The notes under the pieces are model-generated. The model searched no databases. It had not been told where the DNA came from and saw nothing but the letters and a program-made list of their open reading frames with translations. Shown piece after piece: positions 10,759-24,483 of a stretch of DNA of 64,000 nt (the stretch's first letter is position 1; every line of letters starts with the position of its first letter). The position numbers and the translations under genes were made by a program. The stretch spans positions 2,604,001-2,668,000 of the forward strand of contig JAJKFH010002198.1 in the NCBI GenBank assembly GCA_023333565.1. Direction: 5' to 3'. This DNA is from Puffinus mauretanicus. Lineage: Eukaryota; Chordata; Aves; Procellariiformes; Procellariidae.

Positions 10759-13700
10759 GCATCCCACCCACACATACCTTTTGATCAGTTGTGCAGAAAG
10801 AACAAACACTTTAAAAAAGGAAAATGTTGGCAAGCTTTCCCACCAAACTTTTCAGCAATTGTAATGATGATTAGGAGAAACATTGCAGGTGCGTGATTCA
10901 TGTGAAAACATCAGGCAGCTCTCTGACTAGTCGTGTTGTTGGAAGATTGGGCAAATAGGTTCATTTACTCTCACATATGAATAGTATTTTTATGCCTTTT
11001 TTAAATTTAGGAAGTAAAAACAAATCAGTAGTTATTGTACAGAACAACCATTAATATGTTTGTTACTTCAAGAAAGATGATTGATATTGTTGGTTGAGAT
11101 TTTGTTCAGACAAAAAGGCTGCTGCTTTTTGGTCAGCCTGTGCATAAAGTTACATATATTTTGGCATATAGAATTGTCTAGGGGGTTAGCTTTCTAAATT
11201 AGCTTTTAGCTCTTCCTTTTGAAAATGCCTTCCTGACCTCTTTTTAAATGAAATGAAGATTAATGAAGATATAGAGAGGAATTTAAATCCAAATGTACTA
11301 AGATAGTTCTGTAGCTAAATCCTGCTGAAATCAAGAGGAATTATGTGCATCATTGTCAAGTCATTGTTCCTATTTCCATTGACATTAACAGTCAAACCTT
11401 CTGGATGACTTAGCTTTTATAAAATCAAATAAGCTAATGCAAAAGCCCATATAGCAACTTTATAATCTCTCATATAGATAGACAAACACAAGGTGAGAAA
11501 CTGCCATTAAACCTTTAATAAGTGTCATATGGTCACATATTAGGTTTGGACAAGAATGAAACAAACACCTTTAGGGAATGCATTATTGACAATCTTGAAG
11601 GGTATATGAAAGAATTATGAAACTTTCCTCTTACCTTCTTTATTTTCATCAATAATTCAGATTAAGATGCCATGCTCTGATGCAGCCTCAGCAATATATC
11701 TAAATGCTGTCTTTATTTGTAATAACTTATTTCCATCTTTGGCAGAACCTCTCAGTTGTGTGCCTGTCTGCACTTGACTCAGATCCCAGCACAGCAGAGC
11801 CACGAGATTTAAGCTGCAGAATTTAAACTTCCATCTTGCTACATAGACCTTGCATAAGAGTTTACTTCATCCTTAAAACGTCAGAAGTTTGACTGTAGTA
11901 TGCATTCAAAAAGGATATGTTAGACTTCTCTAACAGAAGGATATGCTGCTTCTCTAAACCAGCAGAGGTTAGTGCATCCTAGGAGCTGCTCTAATTTGAC
12001 AGGTTTCCAGAACTGTTCCCACCTCTGAGAGTTACAGGGAGCACAAAAGTCTGAGTAATGGGTTTATGAAGAGTTAGAGGAGTCCCCTACTTACAGGAAA
12101 TGAGGAACAGTGGAAAGTGACTACAGGAGTGAAGGAGGTCCCATACTTGAGGAATGTGGAAGAGGAGGAACAATTTATAAGATGGAGACATGGGATGAGT
12201 AGAACTTATTTTCCCCCTGGAGCCTCTCAACCCTGCCAGTCTCCTTATATTGCCTAGGAACCATAAAAAACAGTGCAGCCACGTCCTAGTACACTATTGA
12301 CTCATATCATCTACCCTTTACAACCCCTTTAGCTACCCATCTTGTTCCCACTGAGTTCTCTCAGCTATCGTCTCTCATTGCTTTACAGATAGAAAACTGA
12401 AAGAAGTCTAAGATGGGAAAATTGAATACCATCTACACTTCTGCAGAGCTTTGAGGTGGCTGTGACTGCTGACAAAACAGGTTTGCAGGAGCAATAGAAA
12501 AATACAACAAGCTAGTGGTTTTTTCCCCTACAATCCCTGTGAAGCGGAAAAAATTATCTCCGAATCTCAAACAAAAAAAAAAAAAGAAGATGGATTGCTT
12601 TCATACTCGCTTTAAGAGGGCAAGAGCATAAAAAAGTATCCACATGGATTGAAGCCATAAAGCTTTACAGAAACCTGCTGTCAAATGCAGATAAATTGCC
12701 TTATTTGGCATAAGCTAAAAAATTTTCTCACGAAAAAGAAAATTTACAGAAAAAAAATTAGGAGACACTCAGAGATGCTTATAATTCTTTGAATATTCTT
12801 GCCTATTTTTGTTCCACTTTTTCTACTGGCTTAAATCCAAGTCTGTTTAAATTAAGCAACTGAATAATCACCTTATTGTCTTTGTATTGATGAGGTGAGG
12901 AGGTAAAACAGGTGAGTTTGTCCTTCCCCAGCTGGTGTATTCCCAAGCTCTCTGGACCCTCACGTGTTCATCTTACAGAAAAATTCAGCCTCTGCAAAGA
13001 ATGAGTCTCTTCTAAGGCTACAGCCAGAAATAGACTTGAAAACATTGCTGACAGAAGGAGAGTTAAGTATCTCTGACCTTCATGCTACATGTTGTGATAA
13101 GTCTAGTATTACTCTTAAGCATCAGATATGCTGCATCAGAAATGTCCTTTGTTCTCTTAGCCTAAGATATTTCTATTAGTCTCCTAAATCAATGCCAAAT
13201 ATTGCATTGACTGAAAATTATTTTTTCAGGTAAAACTTCAACTGTTTTAAGTTTCATATGTTCTTCAGGTTCTTGACAGAGCATCATACTATTGTGGGAC
13301 TAATCCTTGCTTCTGTCCAGCTGACTAGAACATGAATTTAAAGTACCTCCTATCTACATAAATGAGTGTTTTACTGCTCAAGTACACATTTATAAGAGTA
13401 GCAGTTCATTTAATGTCAAAAAGACTGGTTTTGACCCTGCCTGTTTTCAATAAACTCTCTCCATTGAACACGTATATGCTCTAAATAATAGCTCTGTATT
13501 AGTGGAACCATTTATGCATTTTGACTTTTTCAAGCAGTATAAAAGAGTTAGATACCCTTGAAAGCTGTAACATGAAAATTGTTTCAGTAAGTTGTAGGTT
13601 TGCTTTTAGGGTTCTTTTATTACTTGAATTGATTTTATCAATAAAGAGCCTAGCATCCTCCCCGTAAAACCAGATATGTATTGGTAAAATGTCTTTCCTT

Positions 13701-16700
13701 TCCACAGTAGAACAAATAACTAATATAAAGATCAGTATAACTGCATCAATGTGGAGCAGTCATCCAACTTAAACTCCAGGAAAGATAAAGTTTTATAACC
13801 TTCTAGCATAGACAAGCTCTGATTTTCATTGTCTTTCAATGGGTGTATACTGAACGTTATTTGGACACCATTTATCTAGAGCCAGCATTCTGTGTATAAA
13901 GAAAACACAAAGCATTATGAGTAGATTGGTAGGGGTCCCAGACCTTTAGTGCCTTAAACTTGCATGCATTTGCAGAAAAGCCATGGGTCTGCTTATCTAA
14001 CAGAAAGAGGCTTCACTTCTGAAAAGTCAATTTCCAGTGTAACTTTTCTTCTAAAACACATTCCACCTCCTCTCTGAATTTATCTAGAAGAAAACAATTT
14101 TTTTGATAATGGGGCCATATTTTCAATTATCACTTATGGTCCCAGATGCTTGTCACAAGCAGAAATATACTATATAATTATTTTGAAATAGCATACAATA
14201 AGTGATAATAATACAGCTTTATTACATTTTAAATATTTGGGCTTTATCCACTTGGCTACTATACCATACTGTGATTGAAAATTGAACTGTCATCATTTCA
14301 TTAAGATTTTACTTTTGCCTATAATTTCTTCCTTTTCTTCTTGGGTTATTTATTAATAAATGTCCCAATATCTGTCCTCTTCAGGGATAATGCAGACACA
14401 GAACCACTGCTATGGCTGAAGTTGAAACACAGGATCAAATTTAGCCCTTCAGCTGGCAAGAGCGTGTTCCAGGTCAGGTCTGAATTAGATCTAAACCTTT
14501 TATTGTGAGTCACAATGGGAACACTTACCTTTAAAAATAGCAGACCTTTTGACTGAATGTGTTTCAAATAAGACATATTTTAGATACAAGACAGTGAAAA
14601 AGTATTTCTTTTCTTCTTTTTAAAGACTTTCCACATCCAAGTCTAAGTTTTCTTTATCAAGTGTGATACAAAACATAGGGAAAAGAAGGAGTGTAGGACT
14701 AAATAAATAATAAAATGGTGTTTTGTCCCACTTTCCTATGCCCTTGGTGCAGTTATTTCACCAGTTCTGCACCTACCACTCACCTTTCCACTTTGGCCAT
14801 ACCTCCCCAGTTCGCTCTTGAGAGCATTGGGGAAGACGACCTCAAAAGTCTTACAAAAGTTAAGAGGTATGACATCTTCTGTGATTCACAAAACCACAGG
14901 TTCAGCAGTGTGGAAACTAGATGGAAACTAGATCAGCCCTACAGAACTTTTCTTGTCTTATCCATGTTGGCTTTTAGACAGCTCCTTTTTTTTCTTCTAG
15001 GCACATCTCATATATAGGATATATCTGAAAGGTCTCTGACTGGAAAAGAAATTACTCTGTCTCATCCAGCTTGCAACATAACAGCTGAAGAGTGAACCTA
15101 TTCATAGGGTGATTTGCAGAGGTGTGGCTTACTGCTAGATAACAAATTCCAAATGTTTCATGGACCATGTGCTAAACCAACCATAACTGTCCACAGTGAA
15201 GCCACTGTCTAGTCAAAAAAAAATCAATATTAAAATCTGTTGTAATTATTTGCAAGAATACAACACTGCTATGGGTTGTAATTTCGCTCTGAGAAATCCA
15301 GTAAACAACATACCGTCTTTCAAGCAGCAAAGCATTTCCACTTAGTTTAAAATCATAGATGAAAGTTCCAGCTTGAAAAAAGGACTCGTCTTTTAGATAA
15401 GCTTCTCACATAATGAGATGGTATTTCTTTGAATAAACGAATTTCTAAAAGTGTCAGTAGTATCTGTCAGTCAGACAGGTTGGTTGGTGAAATATTCACA
15501 GGAACTTTGCAATAATCCTTAAACTCTGTAAGCCTTTTGAATTTTCAGTGGGTCAGTTACTGCATTCAGATTTGCTTGTAGCACTCACTGACTTCTTCCT
15601 GGAAGGGGCTAGAGGAAATGTTAAAGAAATTATGCCATTGGTAAGGTTTCATTATTCATCTTAAACATTGCAAATTGTCAATTTTCCCTAATACATTTAA
15701 TGAATTTATTTCTACCTCTGGTTTTAAATGTAAACAACCAGCTTGCACAGAGCATATTGGCCATACTTTGACTTCTACATAAATTTACCCAAATATTCTC
15801 AGATAAGTCTATTTCAGACCATAAACCAACAGTAATTTAGGTTATTATGAATAAAATGACAATATGCCAGAGAATCTTGATGTTAGTAGAAAAATAACTC
15901 CTAATCTTAATATTCATATTTTATGATAAATATTTAACTCCACAGAAAGCTATATGCCATCCTGTTAGAACTCAAAAGATTTTATTATAAATCATTAGTT
16001 AATCAAATAGATGAACATTAGAATAGAAGATATATGGGCCTGTAGACCAGAATAGTTTATTTCTAAAAGTGGACCTGAAAGAGATTGATGTTTAAGATAG
16101 ACTTGCACCGGAAATCTGTGTCTTGTGTAACAGTTTACATTAGGAAATTTGTTTTTAAGTTGCTTATAATTTATCCATAATTTAGTCATTAGGTTTAACT
16201 TTCCTGTGATGGAGTCTGAATTTGTCTGAAACATTTTAGCATAAAAAAATCACACAGAAAATAGTACTGTGGCAAACATTGTGTTTTGTGCTCTCTTAAA
16301 AATTGAAACAAATAACAGTTCTGATAATCGCTTCATCAAAAATAATCCTTTGGAGCAGCATATTCAAACTTGTCAGGAGGGCCACTTGGCACTGCAGGTA
16401 TATGTGCTTTTTTTCCCCCTGTTCCCATAGATTCTTCAAATTAAGGAAAGGTACAGATCCCTGAGGATGTGGATTACTGTACTGTCAGGAGATGGGCTCC
16501 ATGTCCACACGTGACATAGCTTCTCCCTAGACTTGGTAGCCATGACTATACTGGTAAATTAAACATGCTTATAACCATTCTCTGCAAATGAGTGTATGCC
16601 ACAGAAGTGCAGAACAGATGAAACCCTGGTAAGCAAAACCTAATTTTGACGGTCAAATGCTGTCCTTGAATTAATAGAAAGGACTACTACTTGATCCGGC

Positions 16701-17022
16701 TCTTGTATCACCTCTATGGCCATGCTAGAGTCTCTTCCAGACCTTACAGTTCCCATTCTGGCATGACCTAAAGGAGGTCTATTGGTCAACAGGAAGAACA
16801 GAGTATGAATCTGGGATGTATAAGACTCTAAATGTCCTCAAAACACTTTTTTCCCATACGGAATTTCATGATAGCAGAGGGCTATGGACTTACAGAATTA
16901 AATAAGGAAAACTGATTGGTTTGGGTAGTTGGGAGACCTACGTTCACATACCGAAAGGATTTGCCAAATACACTTATTCTATTAGTTTAAAATAGTATCA
17001 AAATAATCCAAGACTCACATAC
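10759..17022. other. AT-rich unique DNA, no gene seen
   Basis: Six kilobases without a recognisable repeat, RNA gene or exon. Open frames stay at or below 100 codons. Around 11310-11400 there is a faint resemblance to old amniote dispersed repeats that carry ATTGACTT-like cores, too weak to call. Confidence 0.5.
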
Positions 17023-17180
17023 CTGCACCTCCTTACAAGCAGTCACAACTTCAGAGAGACCATCTACTTTGCATTGACAAGCCTGGTCTTTCATTTGGAC
17101 GGGTTCTTCCTGTGAAGGAGGAAATACATCAGACTTGCAAGTACTCTCCTTTGATGGGGATTGTTTTAAGCTATCCATTT
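17023..17180 (-). other. Putative internal exon, product unknown
   Basis: On the minus strand a pyrimidine-rich tract with a T run (plus 17200-17215) is followed by an acceptor ending GGGCAG at 17181-17186. A 158-base segment follows, open throughout, and then the donor-like CAG|GTATGTGAG at 17023/17022. The reading frame leaves two bases at the start, followed by 52 complete codons. The peptide is hydrophilic, rich in Ser, Lys, Glu and Gln, and contains the motif QACQCKVDG. I do not recognise the protein. The acceptor, donor and open frame together are better than most frames here. However, no partner exon was found, so it may be chance or part of a noncoding RNA. Confidence 0.22.
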
Positions 17181-17186
17181 CTGCCC

Positions 17187-19508
17187 AGAAATGGTCATTT
17201 AAAAAAAAAAAAGGTAAAAAACCTTTTTGAGTAAGTATCTGAGAGAAATAGAGAAATGTTTGTCCTGTTTCTGAAAATAGTTATACTGCAAAAGGCATTA
17301 TTTTGCAAGGCTATTTAAATGCTTACCTTAAAGCAACTTAATCCCACGGTAAAATAGCATAGTTATGAACCATCCTGCCCCAGTCATCCAGCTTCCAGCA
17401 CTGCCTCTGAGGAAGGCAGGCTCCTATCCTGCTGTCAGCATCACACTAGCCTGTCAGCTAAAATGCCATGCAGCTGTGATCCCATTATTTTCCCCTCTTA
17501 TCAGTTTTCTAAAATCTTTCTGCGTACTAATGACTTCATGTATAACAACCCCACTGATATCAGTTTGTAACCCAGAAGTTAGACATCCCTTATAAATTTA
17601 TTTAAATCTCAGAGACAAGTATTCAAAAAGATCAAGCCTCTGATACAAAACTCTAAAGAATTATTAAACCTCCCTATTTCTAAATAAGTGAAACTCCTTT
17701 GTTTGTCTGAAACATTAGACAAAGATGACTTCCAAAGTAAAAACACTTTGCAAAAAAGTACACATTGACAACTGAATGATGAAAAGGCCATTTTAAAAAA
17801 AAAAGACCACAGTTCACTTGCTTTTTTATCTGTTCTTCATGACAAAGTTTTGGCCAGCTGCCATTTGCTTTCTCCTCATGTCCTGCAGGTAACAGCAGAC
17901 TTGTAGATGAACTGATTAGGCAGACTGGAGATGCTTCTCCAGTTGCTTTCATTTTTCTTTGCCACCTCAGGTGGAGCAGGAGTCGCTCTCAGCGGCAATG
18001 GTGTCACTGCTGGCTGTAGCGCCAATGATAAATCCTTTTGCACAAGTCCCTTGTGCTTCTAACCCATCCCTGGAGGACTCATTCAGCTACATTTTTCTTA
18101 ATTTGCAGTATTTTGTGGAACCTAAGGTATCAAACTTGAAATCTATGATGTTTTTCCATATTAAAATAATAATTTAAAAAATTAAATAGAGATGAGAGAA
18201 AACGGTTAAGTCAGAAGGAGAAAAAAAGTGAAAGAAAATAGCTGTAACTTCCAGGAGACCCAATTTCTTTCTCCAGTTTCTGACAATAAAAGTCATCATC
18301 GGGTTCTCTGGAACATGATATATCAGAGAAAACATTTCAGAAAGCACATTATCATTTTCTGTAGCACTGAGCAACTACATCTTTCAATGCCAGTGGGACA
18401 TAAAGGTTATTTGGAAGAAAAATGTGTCATGCAATCTGCTTCCACATTGTTTTCTGTCTTTAAGATCTTACTTTCTCCTTCTGGCTCCTCTACCTGTATA
18501 AGAACTGCATTTTGGACCAGATTATCGATCATTCTGCATTCCAGAAAACAGAAACAAACATCTTTCAGGAGTTGCCTTTAGGGACATATGAATGCCAATA
18601 TGTCTCCAAATAACCTTCTGTAGTAGTCAAGCACCGTATTTGCTATCAGATACCGTTCTAGCTGCATTGTTCAGGTTGTGATGCAACATGGCTAAAGTAA
18701 GCAAGAAAAATTTCAGTGAAGCACTATGCATCCTTTAAATCTTGAAGGAATATATCTCTCAGCAGTTTCTGAGATTCATTAGTACCAGTGCCTTTGCCTC
18801 CGTGTTGGTTGGAGGGTATTCTGAGACAACATTTATAGGGAGTAATACTATCCTTCATCAACTGGAAAAATGGATAAAACTTTCCTCAGGCATTGTTCTA
18901 CTATTCTGTATTATGCTAGTTTCCTGTTCAGCTATAACTTTGTTGCCTCATCACCCCTATTTGAGTCTGACATTGCTTTTCTCTGTTGCACAGTGCTTCA
19001 ACTCTACACTCAGAGTATTTGGAGCAGGGATGGTCAGTCCTTTTACAGTATTATCAGCTGTGGTTGCAATGGAGATATATTGATAATATACACATACTAT
19101 TATCTTCACAAATGCTGCTTGGAGGTTTACCAATCTAAACACAATTGATTACTTGGAAACTTTTACACAACATTCACTGATCTTCCAATCAGCTATCCAG
19201 GACTTAGAAATAAAACAAACAAGCCCTGTTCACTGCACCACTGCATCTTCTAGGCTGTGGCCAGAGGAAGAGAAGGCAGTATCTTTAAAGACAGTCCTCA
19301 GTGATGTGGTGAGGTAAATCATTTGCTGTAAGATTATGTTTCTCATTAACTACAAAAATTAATCAGAGTGCAAGTAATTCCACAAAATGGGAAAGTACTT
19401 CATTATTCACACCTGTGTGCTCTCTTCTGTGAGTAGAGGTACCTAAACAGTAGAATTTTTCTTCCATAAACATAGGTGTACAAAAAATGAATATTCACCT
19501 TTATTAAT
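17187..19508. other. Unique DNA, no gene seen
   Basis: Several overlapping open frames on both strands (117 codons from 18228 plus, 113 codons from 18742 plus) have no domain, initiation or splice context. The second looks hydrophobic simply because the DNA is T-rich. Confidence 0.5.
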
Positions 19509-20200
19509 CATAGAATCATAGAATAGTTTGGGTTGGAAGGGACCTTTAAAGGTCATCCAGTCCAACCCCCCTGACACGACCAGGGACATCTTCAACCAGA
19601 CCAGGTTGCTCAGAGCCCCGTCCAACCTGGCCTTGAATGTTCCCAGGGATGGGGCACCTACCACCTCTCTGGGCAACCTGTTCCAGGGTTTCAACTTCCT
19701 TATATCTAGTCTAAATCTACCCTCTTTTAGTTCAAAACCATTACCCCTTGTCCTATCGCATCAGGCCCATCTTTCTTATAAGTCCCCTTTCAGTACTGAA
19801 AGGCCACAATAAGGTCTCCCCGAAGCCTTCTCTTCTCCAGGCTGAATAACCTCAACTCTCTCAGCCTTTCTTCGTAGGAGAGGCGTTCCATTCCTCTGAT
19901 TATTTTTGTGGTCCTCCTCTGGACCTGCTCCAACAGGTCCATGTCTTTCTTGTGCTGAGGACTCCAGAGCTGGACGCAGTACTGCAGGTGGGGTCTCACC
20001 AGAGCAGAGTAGCGGGGCAGAATCACCTCCCTCGACCTGCTGGCCACACTTCTTTTGATGCAGCCCAGGGATACAGTTGGCCTTCTGGGCTGCGAGCGCA
20101 CATTGCCGGCTCATGTCCAGCTTTTCACCCACCAGTACCCCCAAGTCCTTCTCGGCAGGGCTGTTCTCAATCTCTTCATCTCCCAGCACCCACACATCTT
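19509..20200 (-). mobile_element. CR1 LINE, 5'-truncated 3' part
   Basis: Read on the minus strand, this copy runs from a point near 20200 to the CR1 3' terminus at 19509, where two CATAGAAT units appear on the plus strand. The translated minus strand shows the CR1 C-terminal signatures [18 protein letters not shown] near 20010, [20 protein letters not shown] near 19850, and a [24 protein letters not shown] block near 19640-19690. The coding phase changes and stops occur, so it is dead. Its 3' end (TTTAAAGGTCATCCAGTCCA on plus) matches the copy at 47296, so the two share a subfamily. The 5' limit is uncertain by about 40 bases. Confidence 0.92.
19776..20200 (-). pseudogene. CR1 ORF2 C-terminal fragment
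   Basis: This is the protein-coding remnant inside the minus-strand CR1. Two overlapping minus-strand frames together carry the conserved region after the reverse transcriptase: [21 protein letters not shown] near 20090-20150 in one phase, and [15 protein letters not shown] followed by [11 protein letters not shown] in the other. The split between frames marks a frameshift near 20040-20060. No catalytic RT motif remains. Confidence 0.8.
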
Positions 20201-21075
20201 CGTTACTTGGAGGAGAGAGACAGGACACAGCAGCCCATCTCAAGATAGGCCCCAGAGCAGGCTAGGTGACTTACCACCTGGAAATAATTGTCCCTCTCCC
20301 GTGGCTACATGCAGAGCGTAGGGTGATTGGAGTCTGACCACAAATGCCTTAATAATGTGTCTAAATTAGACAGAATGAGGCTGGACCACAATCTCTTGGT
20401 TCATTACTGTGTCCAGAAATGCTACAACTGTGCAGAAAGAGAGCAACAAGCATGTCCCTGCCCACAGGCACATGCAATCAAGGTGCAGAATCGTTTTCAA
20501 GAATCATCTGTACAAATACAACCAACTTAGCTGTGTCACCCACATTAAACTGCAGAAAAATAACATTTGTGCAGATTCACAGAATGTTCTTAATTGTTAG
20601 TAAAAATCTTCTGATAATCATTCAGCTAAATGAGGGACTAGATATATATAAAATTGTAGCATATGAATTAAAAAAAAAAAAAGCAACTCTTCATTTATGG
20701 AAAATTTAAACAGGAATTGTGTTTTACACCTGTAAGCATTTATACTTTTTTTAAAAAGTCTGTAACCTTCTGTAATTTTTTCATTTTGCAATCACAAGTT
20801 ATTCTAAAAGATCTGGGGAAGGATTTGCTTCTTTCTGGTTTTTTTAGAACTTAAGAAAACATGCTCTCTAATCCCTTTATCGGTCTTTGAATATGCTTTT
20901 CTATCATCTTCAAGAAATATGAGTGATACCATGCCCCAAACTCCCATTTCTGATGCCCCACTAAAGAGATTTTCTAAAAGAACTACCTAACCAGTCATTA
21001 CATAAAAAACATCTACTTAGTGTGCAGCCCTTTATCAACTAAATGCTTATAAAATCATACTGCTTGCTTTGTTGA

Positions 21076-21096
21076 GGGGTTTGGGGTTTGGGGTTT
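21076..21096 (+). repeat. Three tandem GGGGTTT units
   Basis: Three exact seven-base G-rich units are followed by a T run. Only three G-runs are present, one short of a simple intramolecular G-quadruplex. The unit is not the vertebrate telomere repeat TTAGGG. Confidence 0.8.
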
Positions 21097-24000
21097 TTTA
21101 TGTTCTTTATATGGTCTCCACAAGAGATGTGTTCTTAGAGGCCCTCGTCAGGAACAAAGAGGGGAGGTTCATTTGGAGTCTAATAGCTAAAGCTCACTGA
21201 GACACCTCATCTCTACATTATTGTTCTAGATGGAGAGAATGTGTAAGGCAGTCAGTCTAGAACAACTACATCAGAATAATTATTCCTGTATAGCTATTTT
21301 GTATTCTCATACAAACAAGCTTTTCTCTTTTCAGAAGGTCTCCAAAGGTCTTTATTCATGTCCTTTCTCCACCCTGCCTCTTCTGTATGCATGGAAGTTA
21401 TCTACCTGAACGGTATCTGCCATGGCAGTGAGGCTGCAACATCCCTCTCTATTCAAATGATAGAATAGGAAAACTTTTGCAGAATTTGGTGCATTTCTGC
21501 AAGAATTTTCATGTCCTCTACTCTCACTGGTCTTCACTTTAAATAAGCCAATAAATAAGTATGCTTGCCCACAGTTTCCCTTTTTTGAAAGGACATTTCC
21601 AGTCGATATGATGGATTTCATTGCCAGCTCTACCAACTCATTTTTGAGGTGTTAAAATTAGTGCTAACAATATTACTAATAATACTAAATAAGCGACACT
21701 TTTATTTAAATGTGATAATTTTATTTTGTCAAGGGGGTTTGTTTTCAATGTTGGTATCTCACCTCTAGTTCTACCTCTAAGTGCTATTTTATGAAATAAC
21801 TATTCTGATAATCATCTACATAGCTTTAGCAATTTAACAACAGACAGACCAAGACAAAAGATACAGTATGTATCAGCAAAATAATTTCTGAAAGACCTAG
21901 TTTTTCAGGACTTCCAACTAAGTCCTATCAGAACTGATTAAAGAAATACAAAATGTTATTCAGAATTTTGGATTATTTTTAAATACAGAAAATAGACACA
22001 TTTTGTTTTCCACCGTATCTCGTTGAGAGAAAAGAATTAAATGACTGCTCTCTTTCCCTCTTTTGGTAGTTAGAATGTTGTTAATGCAAAAAAAGGAACT
22101 TTCTGATTTATTACAGCAAAATTCTCAATTCTGCGTCCATTGAACTTCCTTTGGATAGATAATTCTCCTAACTGAGGACTTAAAACTAATTTTAAGATAG
22201 GGTTCCAGAGACAGCAAGAATTGAGACTACGTAATATTCCATATCTGGTTTTGAGTCTTTTTTTCTCCCAGCTTAGCTGTTAGCAGTGATGAAGAGAATA
22301 TGTAACCTACATTCAACTCTCACATGCAAATTTTATGTGAATAAATTGGAATTATGCAGAAATTGTCTGCACAATCCTGTGAGATTCACTGACAATTGAT
22401 TAAGCACAGGAAGATAGCATCCCTTGGGAAAGTATCACCGTCAAGACTACTTAAATAGTGATTCCATTTTAAAAGGTAGATGAAAAGTATTCAAGCTCAT
22501 GTGGGTTGTATTTTAGATACATTTATTCAGTTTACAGGAATAAAAGCCAGTTAAAAGTTATGAGTAAAGATAGGAAAATGGGTTTGAATTCATCCAGTCT
22601 ACCTACAGACTTATATTCTGCATTTCTTCTAGAAGTGCAGAAATCCTTAACCTAAAGTAACAGGCAAGCACATGGCTGAAATATGAGGGACACCCTGTGG
22701 GAAAATGGCAAAATTTCTTGCTTTGCAAAGCACTTAGCGTAAGCCTACATTTCCACTGGAAAAAAAAAAAGCTGGATTTAAACACATTCTCAGAGTTAAG
22801 CACTTGCTTGAGTGCTTCCCTGAGTTGAAGCCAAATTGAGGGATATAAAAAGCTAATAAAGAGAGAAACTCAGAATGATTTCCAATCCACCTAGCATGCA
22901 CTCCTGAGATTTTGTGAAGCCTCAATTTAATACCTATGTATTTCTGACACCAGTATAGTAACACCACAAAATAAACCTGTGAAAGCTAGGAAAATGAAAG
23001 TCTAAGACATAGATCCAGCATCTGAACAATAGCTTACTTCATATGCCAGAAAACCAAATCTGACTTACCTGGGCTAGAAAAATCATAATAGAATGAAGAA
23101 AAAGTTGAATAGGAGATTTCACAAAAAAAAATTAGAAAGAGAGGTTATATACCAGTGACATTATAATCTATGAAATGGAGTATTTCTCTTTGTTTCATGG
23201 AACAAGTCATCTAATGAAGAAGCACATGTGCGTGTGGTAAATGATGGCTGATTTAAAGATCTGTGTGTTTTATGTTAGTTTATGTAATCCTGGTTATGAT
23301 GTGGCATAATTCATCATTTTAAACATTCTTTTGTCAGCTAGAACATCTGCTGTCATTTGAAATGGCGCCTATCCAATCTGAAAAGTTTGAAGCAGATGGA
23401 AGCAACATACATCTTCAGGCACTTTCTGATACCAGCTTAAACAAAAGAATTTTTTCTCTCAAAGCAATATGCTGCCATGATGCTGCCTCACAGCAGGCCA
23501 GACGCCATAGACAGTAGGCAAACTGAACACAATGGCTAAAATTGTGAAGCTCCTGCTTATGTTTTAATATCAATATTTTACTGGTCAGTTGCTGAAGGAG
23601 CCATAATTAAAGTTGTATAATCTCTTTCACTTCCATCCCCACTGGAGTTACTCGCTCGTTTCCTAATGTCTCATCTCACATGACAGAATTTCACAAATTC
23701 TGTTTCTCCTGAAAGATTGGAGCACATGTTAAAAAGTATAACAGCTGCTAACAGCAATGAAAGTTGGGGGTTTTAGTTGGAAAGAGTACAAAGAAAAATA
23801 CTTCTTCAAAAATTGAGTTCAGCTTAAAATCTGAGGCTGAAGCTAGAATTTGCAAAGCCCTGTAGGATCTTTAAATGCTTCCTAAGAAAGCAACATAGAG
23901 CATCTGTGTTTCTTTGTGGATATCATAAAGTTAGTTCAATGAATTATTATTCTGCATTGCACTAGGAGTTTGAAACACTCCAGTACAGATAGCTGTGCCA

Positions 24001-24455
24001 GTATTATATATTCAAGTTACAAAAAACGCCACAAACATAGTACCTTACTTTCAAGATGATGGTAGACATGATAGTGGGACAAAAAATGTAAAAGGAATAG
24101 GGCCAGCAGGTTGTGAAAATGAGTATATCAACAAGCAATAGAAGTGGCATGGTATTTTTCCTTTTTCTAGGAGGATAAGAAGACATTTTGGAGGAGTCAC
24201 CATTTTGGCAAGTTCAGCTCTAGCATCTCTGGTTGTACTTCTGCCGCATTGTTGCCTGTCACAACAGTCTTAACCTTACCACACTCCTCCGTGAGTTGGG
24301 GAAAACCCTACTGATTTGGGCAGAAAAGATGCTATTTTTAATGCAGATCCAAACATTTTCATCTAAAAGTGCTAGCTATGCAACCAAGTGCTTGCACATT
24401 TTGGACTGCTATGTGACAAACCCTGTGGAGCTTCAGGGCAGCGGCCACTGCTCGA

Positions 24456-24483
24456 GGCGGAGGCTCAGAGCCTGACCTCCGCC
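24456..24483. repeat. GC-rich inverted repeat (8-bp perfect arms, 12-base loop)
   Basis: GGCGGAGG and CCTCCGCC flank a 12-base loop inside a short GC-rich, CpG-containing patch (about 24420-24500) in otherwise AT-rich DNA. This could be a stable hairpin. No transcript evidence is visible. Confidence 0.75.
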
